Part shown: positions 7,178-10,134 of the stretch, piece after piece
Numbering within the stretch: position 1 is the first letter of the stretch
How the letters are laid out: each line of letters starts with the position of its first letter
NCBI GenBank assembly: GCA_937868245.1
Contig: CALMMI010000183.1
Location: forward strand, 1-10,134
From: an uncultured Ignavibacteria bacterium
GTDB lineage: Bacteria > Bacteroidota > Ignavibacteria > Kapaibacteriales > UBA961
Reading direction: 5' to 3'
Length of the DNA stretch: 10,134 nt
Program-made: the position numbers and the translations under genes
The notes under the pieces: generated by a model
Database searches by the model: none
Told to the model about the DNA's origin: nothing
Seen by the model: the letters and a program-made list of their open reading frames with translations, nothing else

Positions 7178-7332
7178 CTATAACTCTCAATCTGAAACTA
7201 GCACTTTCTTTATCTACGAGAAGTTCAGCAATACTCGCCCTGCTATAAAAGCGGGGCGCGTTTCTTTGCGTTCTTCGTAGGGTATGTGCTAGTACCTTGA
7301 TTGGGGCGTTATTGAAATTGCGCCCTTTTTTT
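7178..7332 (+). ncRNA. Candidate structured RNA (small RNA or cis-regulatory leader)
   Basis: Nested complementary arms give a long rod. CTCAATC at 7186-7192 pairs with 7299-7305 (with a G-U). ACTAGCAC at 7197-7204 pairs perfectly with GTGCTAGT at 7286-7293. CTACGAGAA at 7214-7222 pairs with 7271-7280 with one bulged base (7274). An inner hairpin CGCCCTGC (7236-7243) pairs with GCGGGGCG (7251-7258) around a TATAAAA loop. Internal loops (7205-7213 against 7281-7285, and the region around 7224-7270) separate the stems. The RNA ends at a hairpin plus seven T. The 5' end is estimated from the promoter candidate. The shape of a rod with internal bulges recalls 6S-like RNAs, but I see no diagnostic sequence for 6S, SRP, tmRNA or a known riboswitch. 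It could also be a 5' leader that controls the gene at 7451 by attenuation. Confidence 0.6.
7303..7332 (+). terminator. Intrinsic terminator ending the structured RNA
   Basis: GGGCG (7304-7308) pairs with CGCCC (7321-7325), extended by G-U pairs at both ends, around a loop of about 10 nt. Seven T follow at 7326-7332. This is a standard U-tract terminator on the plus strand. It lies about 118 bp before the next start codon, so it ends an upstream RNA rather than a coding gene. Its left arm overlaps bases that could also pair with 7185-7187. Confidence 0.75.
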
Positions 7333-7395
7333 ATGCCTAAAATTTACAAATCCCAAAAATTGAGTAATAAATGAGTAATGCACGAATGCAATAAC

Positions 7396-7422
7396 TTTGT
7401 AATTTCGTACAAAACTAATTTG
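7396..7422 (+). promoter_or_regulatory. Possible promoter of the downstream secreted-protein gene
   Basis: TTTG at 7396-7399 and TAATTTG at 7416-7422 resemble the Bacteroidota -33 TTG and -7 TAnnTTTG elements, with one base missing from the -7 spacer. They lie downstream of the terminator and about 30 bases before the ATG at 7451, so the gene could be transcribed independently of the RNA. The match is imperfect. Confidence 0.25.
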
Positions 7423-7440
7423 TTGTGTTCATTTTTATCT

Positions 7441-7446
7441 AAGGTG
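7441..7446 (+). promoter_or_regulatory. Shine-Dalgarno site fixing the start at 7451
   Basis: AAGGTG lies four bases before the ATG at 7451. It is one of the few clear ribosome binding sites in the window and supports this start, which also begins the signal peptide. Confidence 0.6.
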
Positions 7447-7450
7447 TACC

Positions 7451-8986
7451 ATGCGTATTTTTCTTATCATCATACTTTCGTGTATTCTTGGGCTATCCTC
7501 ATTACATGCCCAAATCCAAACTTTTGATATTAAACGTAATCCTTCTGGTGAAGAACCTGGAGGGTATGGGGATTTTCAACAAATATCACCAACTCGTATT
7601 CTTGCATCAGCAGGTAACTACAATGAACAGCCGTACCTCCTCGCACTTAATAGAGATGGAACGATAGCGCATCAATGGAGAACACCTTTCTTAGTGAATC
7701 CTTCATCTACATTTTATCGCTTCGATCAGCAAAGCAACACAGTTGTATATCTGACAACTGAACTTATATCGGGTACACCTCCTCTAAACTTACGGCTACG
7801 GCTTGTTCTTTTAGATTCTAATCTTAGTATGAAAAGCAACGTTATTTTGGATTCAACTATGACGGGTATGCAAACAGTCTTCGGCGAGAATACCACATTT
7901 CGTGGTATTACCCTTCTTGATTCAAGTATTCTTTTAATGTCATACCGTTACACAAAAACTAAGATGAAGCAAGTAGCTATTCATCTCTCAAAAGATGGAC
8001 ATGTTATCAGTAATAATTCAATTCTTGATACAAATAACTATATTACACATTATCCTTTGTTTCAGTTATCTTCGGGTAAAATCCTTTATGAAAGTGCAAC
8101 ATTCCATCCTGAAACAAACAGATATATTATTTCATTCAGAACCTCCGATACTTCTTTTCATTTTACAACTAAACCAATATTAGACAGTTTATATAATGGT
8201 TCTGATAAAAAATATATATCCACACGTGATAGCGGCATTGCTTTGACATACTACGATGGAATTTTTGAAGCTTTAGTAGTTAAATACGATAAGAATTTCC
8301 AGAAACAATGGGCGGCAACTGTTCCTGGTAACGGTGGTCATAAAGCATTAACTCTTATTGAGAGCAGAAATGGCGGTTATTATATAGCCACTACAGCAGT
8401 TGACACGTTGCCCATCCATAACTATCCAAAATTTAAAGATACATTTCCTTGGTGTTTTGAGGATATTGTTCTTAGCAAAATAGACACATCAGGAAAAGTC
8501 CTGTTCAGCGCAAATTACGGAACGGAATTATGCAAAGAAAGATTTGATGATATGATGGAAGATTACATAGACGGTGGTATAATTATCGGTGGCGGTTATA
8601 ATCTTTCTACCCCGCTTGGTGGATGCGATGAAACTAATGCAGCATGTGGCAGTAACCCATTTACTATATGGTTGTTTAAGGTTGATACGTTGGGTCAGCC
8701 AGCTAAACGAATAACGGGAGTAAATGAGTACCCAGCCAGCATAAGCGATATACTTCTTTTTCCAAATCCTGCTTCCGGTAAGTTAACCGTAGAATTTGGA
8801 AAAACAGATTATTTTACTACAGTCGAAATAACAGATAATTACGGAAATATTTTAAAACAACTACCTCTTGAATTTACTTTGCAGAGAATAAATATAGATA
8901 TTTCTTCTCTTACTTCTGGTAATTATTATTGTAGGTTGCAATCACGGTCACATTCAATCACCAGACCGTTTATAATTCAGAGATAA
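7451..8986 (+). CDS. Secreted protein of unknown function with T9SS sorting domain
   Basis: The product has 511 residues. MRIFLIIILSCILGLSSLHA is a signal peptide, with cleavage probably before Q21. The Cys11 inside it is not in a good lipobox, so I do not call a lipoprotein. The body (about 22-425) consists of repeated strand pairs such as PYLLALNRDGTIAHQW, LVVKYDKNFQKQWAATV, IVLSKIDTSGKVLFSANYG and IWLFKVDTLGQPAKR. These resemble irregular propeller blades of the kind found in other T9SS cargo. Four cysteines (335, 361, 392, 399) in the last third could form disulfides outside the cell. Residues about 432-511 (ISDILLFPNPASGKLTVEF to the C-terminus) are a T9SS type A sorting domain. No catalytic motif is recognised. 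The gene stands alone between the RNA terminator at 7332 and its own terminator at 8998, so it is probably monocistronic. Confidence 0.9.
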   Translation: MRIFLIIILSCILGLSSLHAQIQTFDIKRNPSGEEPGGYGDFQQISPTRILASAGNYNEQPYLLALNRDGTIAHQWRTPFLVNPSSTFYRFDQQSNTVVYLTTELISGTPPLNLRLRLVLLDSNLSMKSNVILDSTMTGMQTVFGENTTFRGITLLDSSILLMSYRYTKTKMKQVAIHLSKDGHVISNNSILDTNNYITHYPLFQLSSGKILYESATFHPETNRYIISFRTSDTSFHFTTKPILDSLYNGSDKKYISTRDSGIALTYYDGIFEALVVKYDKNFQKQWAATVPGNGGHKALTLIESRNGGYYIATTAVDTLPIHNYPKFKDTFPWCFEDIVLSKIDTSGKVLFSANYGTELCKERFDDMMEDYIDGGIIIGGGYNLSTPLGGCDETNAACGSNPFTIWLFKVDTLGQPAKRITGVNEYPASISDILLFPNPASGKLTVEFGKTDYFTTVEITDNYGNILKQLPLEFTLQRINIDISSLTSGNYYCRLQSRSHSITRPFIIQR

Positions 8987-8997
8987 ATAATTCTTAG

Positions 8998-9032
8998 CCC
9001 TACAAGGTTTACCAAAACCTTGTAGGGTTTTT
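8998..9032 (+). terminator. Strong intrinsic terminator with a perfect 13-bp stem
   Basis: CCCTACAAGGTTT (8998-9010) pairs perfectly with AAACCTTGTAGGG (9015-9027) around the loop ACCA, followed by TTTTT. It starts 11 bases after the stop codon of the secreted-protein gene and separates it from the next gene. The near-palindromic sequence could also belong to a dispersed repeat family. Confidence 0.93.
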
Positions 9033-9062
9033 ATTCTCTTTAATTTTTTATGGAGTTTTTTT

Positions 9063-10134
9063 ATGAAGGCTTGCCACTATTTCGTAAGAATAGTTGTTTG
9101 TATGATTATTCTGCCACTGTCAACTACTGCGCTTTTCTCCCAATTGAACTTGGTTACAAACCCAAGTTTTTTGCTTAAAACCCTTGCACCTGTTCCAACG
9201 GATTCCAATCCTATAGGGATGCATTGGATTGTGCGGATAGACAGCACTCCCAGATTTCCTGTATCCGTTTTCAACGATCCTGATCATGTTACCAACTGGT
9301 ATAGAGCAAACCAAGCCACCCCTGATTATTATAATTCGGCGGCACTCCCTGCGAAATCTCCTTTTACAGATACAACTGGAGTGAAAGTGCCTAAAATATG
9401 GGCGCAAGGCGGTGAATTGTGGGGAGCTGGGGGAACATCCGACTCTGCGTATGTAGGGATTCTTATTCAAAGAGGTCCAGATGGGTTCTCAGGAACTCCA
9501 CCGGGGTCACGTGACTACCGTGAGTATATTACTACAAAACTAGGACAGCATCTCAAAAGCGGTAAAGAATATCTGGTTCAGTTCAAGTATGCAATTGCCA
9601 ATATTATTGCCCCTGGAATAAAAGGTATAGACTATCCTGAAAAATTCCAATATTATCTAAAAAGACTGGGAGTAGCTTTTGCTCCTGATGCAAATTTTGT
9701 AGAATATGATTCCGTTACGGATTGGCAGGATGCCGATACCCATGATTTTCTCCTGTCGATGTATGTAGGATCTTGGAATTACGTTGATATTCGCGAATTA
9801 CCGTATGTTGACTCGAACATGTGGGAGACATTTCAAACACGGTTTAGATGCAGTGACAGTACATTGCAATATATGATCATCGGAAACTTTGACCCGAGAA
9901 TAGGATTGGATGATATAGGTAATGTACCTGGCAATACTAAAGATAAAAATGAAAAAATTTCTTACGAGTTCTACACCTTCATCGACTCTGTAGTAGTAAA
10001 GGAAATAGCAACTAACTCCTGCAACTGTACGAGTATAGGCATAAAAACCTCCAAACGGGATTCACTATTAGAACTATCGAATCCGGAGCATTGTTGCTTT
10101 GTTTCAACAATTACTCCTTCACGGTTAAGTTGTA
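9063..10134 (+). CDS. Exported protein, 5' part only (runs off the right edge)
   Basis: An uninterrupted frame of 357 codons starts at ATG 9063, seven bases after a GGAG ribosome site (9052-9055), and is still open at the window end. MKACHYFVRIVVCMIILPLSTTALFSQ is a signal peptide, cut near FS-Q. The sequence then follows a pattern I associate with large Bacteroidota surface proteins, including some OmpA-family and T9SS-exported ones: NLVTNPSF at 29-36, TNWYRANQATPDYYN at 77-91, SDSAYVGILI at 126-135, and DYREYITTKLGQHLKSGKEY at 151-170 followed by a strand VQFKYAIAN. YTFIDSVVVKE near 304-314 closes a jelly-roll-like, possibly carbohydrate-binding N-terminal domain. Cysteine pairs follow at 320/322 and 344/345. 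What lies beyond is unknown; an OmpA peptidoglycan-binding domain or a T9SS signal would both be plausible. The gene is probably transcribed alone or with genes to the right. Confidence 0.88.
   Translation, partial: MKACHYFVRIVVCMIILPLSTTALFSQLNLVTNPSFLLKTLAPVPTDSNPIGMHWIVRIDSTPRFPVSVFNDPDHVTNWYRANQATPDYYNSAALPAKSPFTDTTGVKVPKIWAQGGELWGAGGTSDSAYVGILIQRGPDGFSGTPPGSRDYREYITTKLGQHLKSGKEYLVQFKYAIANIIAPGIKGIDYPEKFQYYLKRLGVAFAPDANFVEYDSVTDWQDADTHDFLLSMYVGSWNYVDIRELPYVDSNMWETFQTRFRCSDSTLQYMIIGNFDPRIGLDDIGNVPGNTKDKNEKISYEFYTFIDSVVVKEIATNSCNCTSIGIKTSKRDSLLELSNPEHCCFVSTITPSRLSC

Noticed and set aside
6996..7190. Minus-strand 64-codon open frame through the GC-rich island (MRVIANKYYLYFF...)
   Set aside because: Its N-terminal half is AT-rich low-complexity sequence, no ribosome site precedes it, it overlaps the orphan sorting-domain frame in another phase and shows no known domain.
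7197..7293. actagcac/gtgctagt as transposon terminal repeats or an integron attC site
   Set aside because: No transposase, no target duplication and no attC core (RYYYAAC/GTTRRRY) are seen; internal nested stems and a following terminator fit an RNA better.
1..10134. CRISPR array, phage genes, toxin-antitoxin or restriction genes
   Set aside because: No regularly spaced direct repeats and no products of these classes were found among the frames read.

Overview
The window looks like chromosome from an AT-rich member of the Bacteroidota/Chlorobiota (FCB) group that has a type IX secretion system (T9SS). Three complete genes encode a signal peptide, a long beta-rich body and a C-terminal 'YPNP/FPNP' sorting domain of the T9SS type. 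The remains of a fourth such C-terminus are also present. Ribosome binding sites are mostly weak, and promoter-like sequences resemble the Bacteroidota TAnnTTTG box more than classical sigma-70. An Ignavibacteria/Kapabacteria-like host is my guess, not a demonstrated placement.

Layout. Positions 63-2557 (minus strand) form a compact three-gene operon, read from right to left. It holds an ECF sigma factor, an anti-sigma-like inner-membrane protein with a beta-barrel-like C-terminal domain, and a small lipoprotein. A 288-bp divergent intergenic region follows. Next is a large secreted Asp-box (BNR) propeller protein on the plus strand (2846-4936). It converges on a seven-repeat secreted propeller protein on the minus strand (5082-6836). 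Between these two 3' ends sits a long imperfect inverted repeat built from ctatgt/acatag units (5010-5080).

The 614-bp gap 6837-7450 has no intact protein gene but is full of structure. It holds an orphan T9SS sorting-domain fragment (6890-7048, minus), a GC-rich island between homopolymer tracts (7028-7098), and a candidate structured RNA with a plausible promoter and a U-tract terminator (about 7178-7332, plus). A short leader to the next gene follows.

The plus strand then encodes another T9SS-sorted secreted protein (7451-8986), a perfect 13-bp hairpin terminator (8998-9032), and the first 357 codons of a further exported protein that runs off the right edge (9063-10134).

Taken together, this is a cell-surface locus: one transcriptional signalling unit beside several exported, repeat-rich proteins. 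Whether the sigma factor controls the neighbouring secreted genes cannot be read from this sequence. The most unusual items are the candidate structured RNA, the anti-sigma/beta-barrel fusion, the orphan sorting-domain fragment and the acatag inverted repeat.
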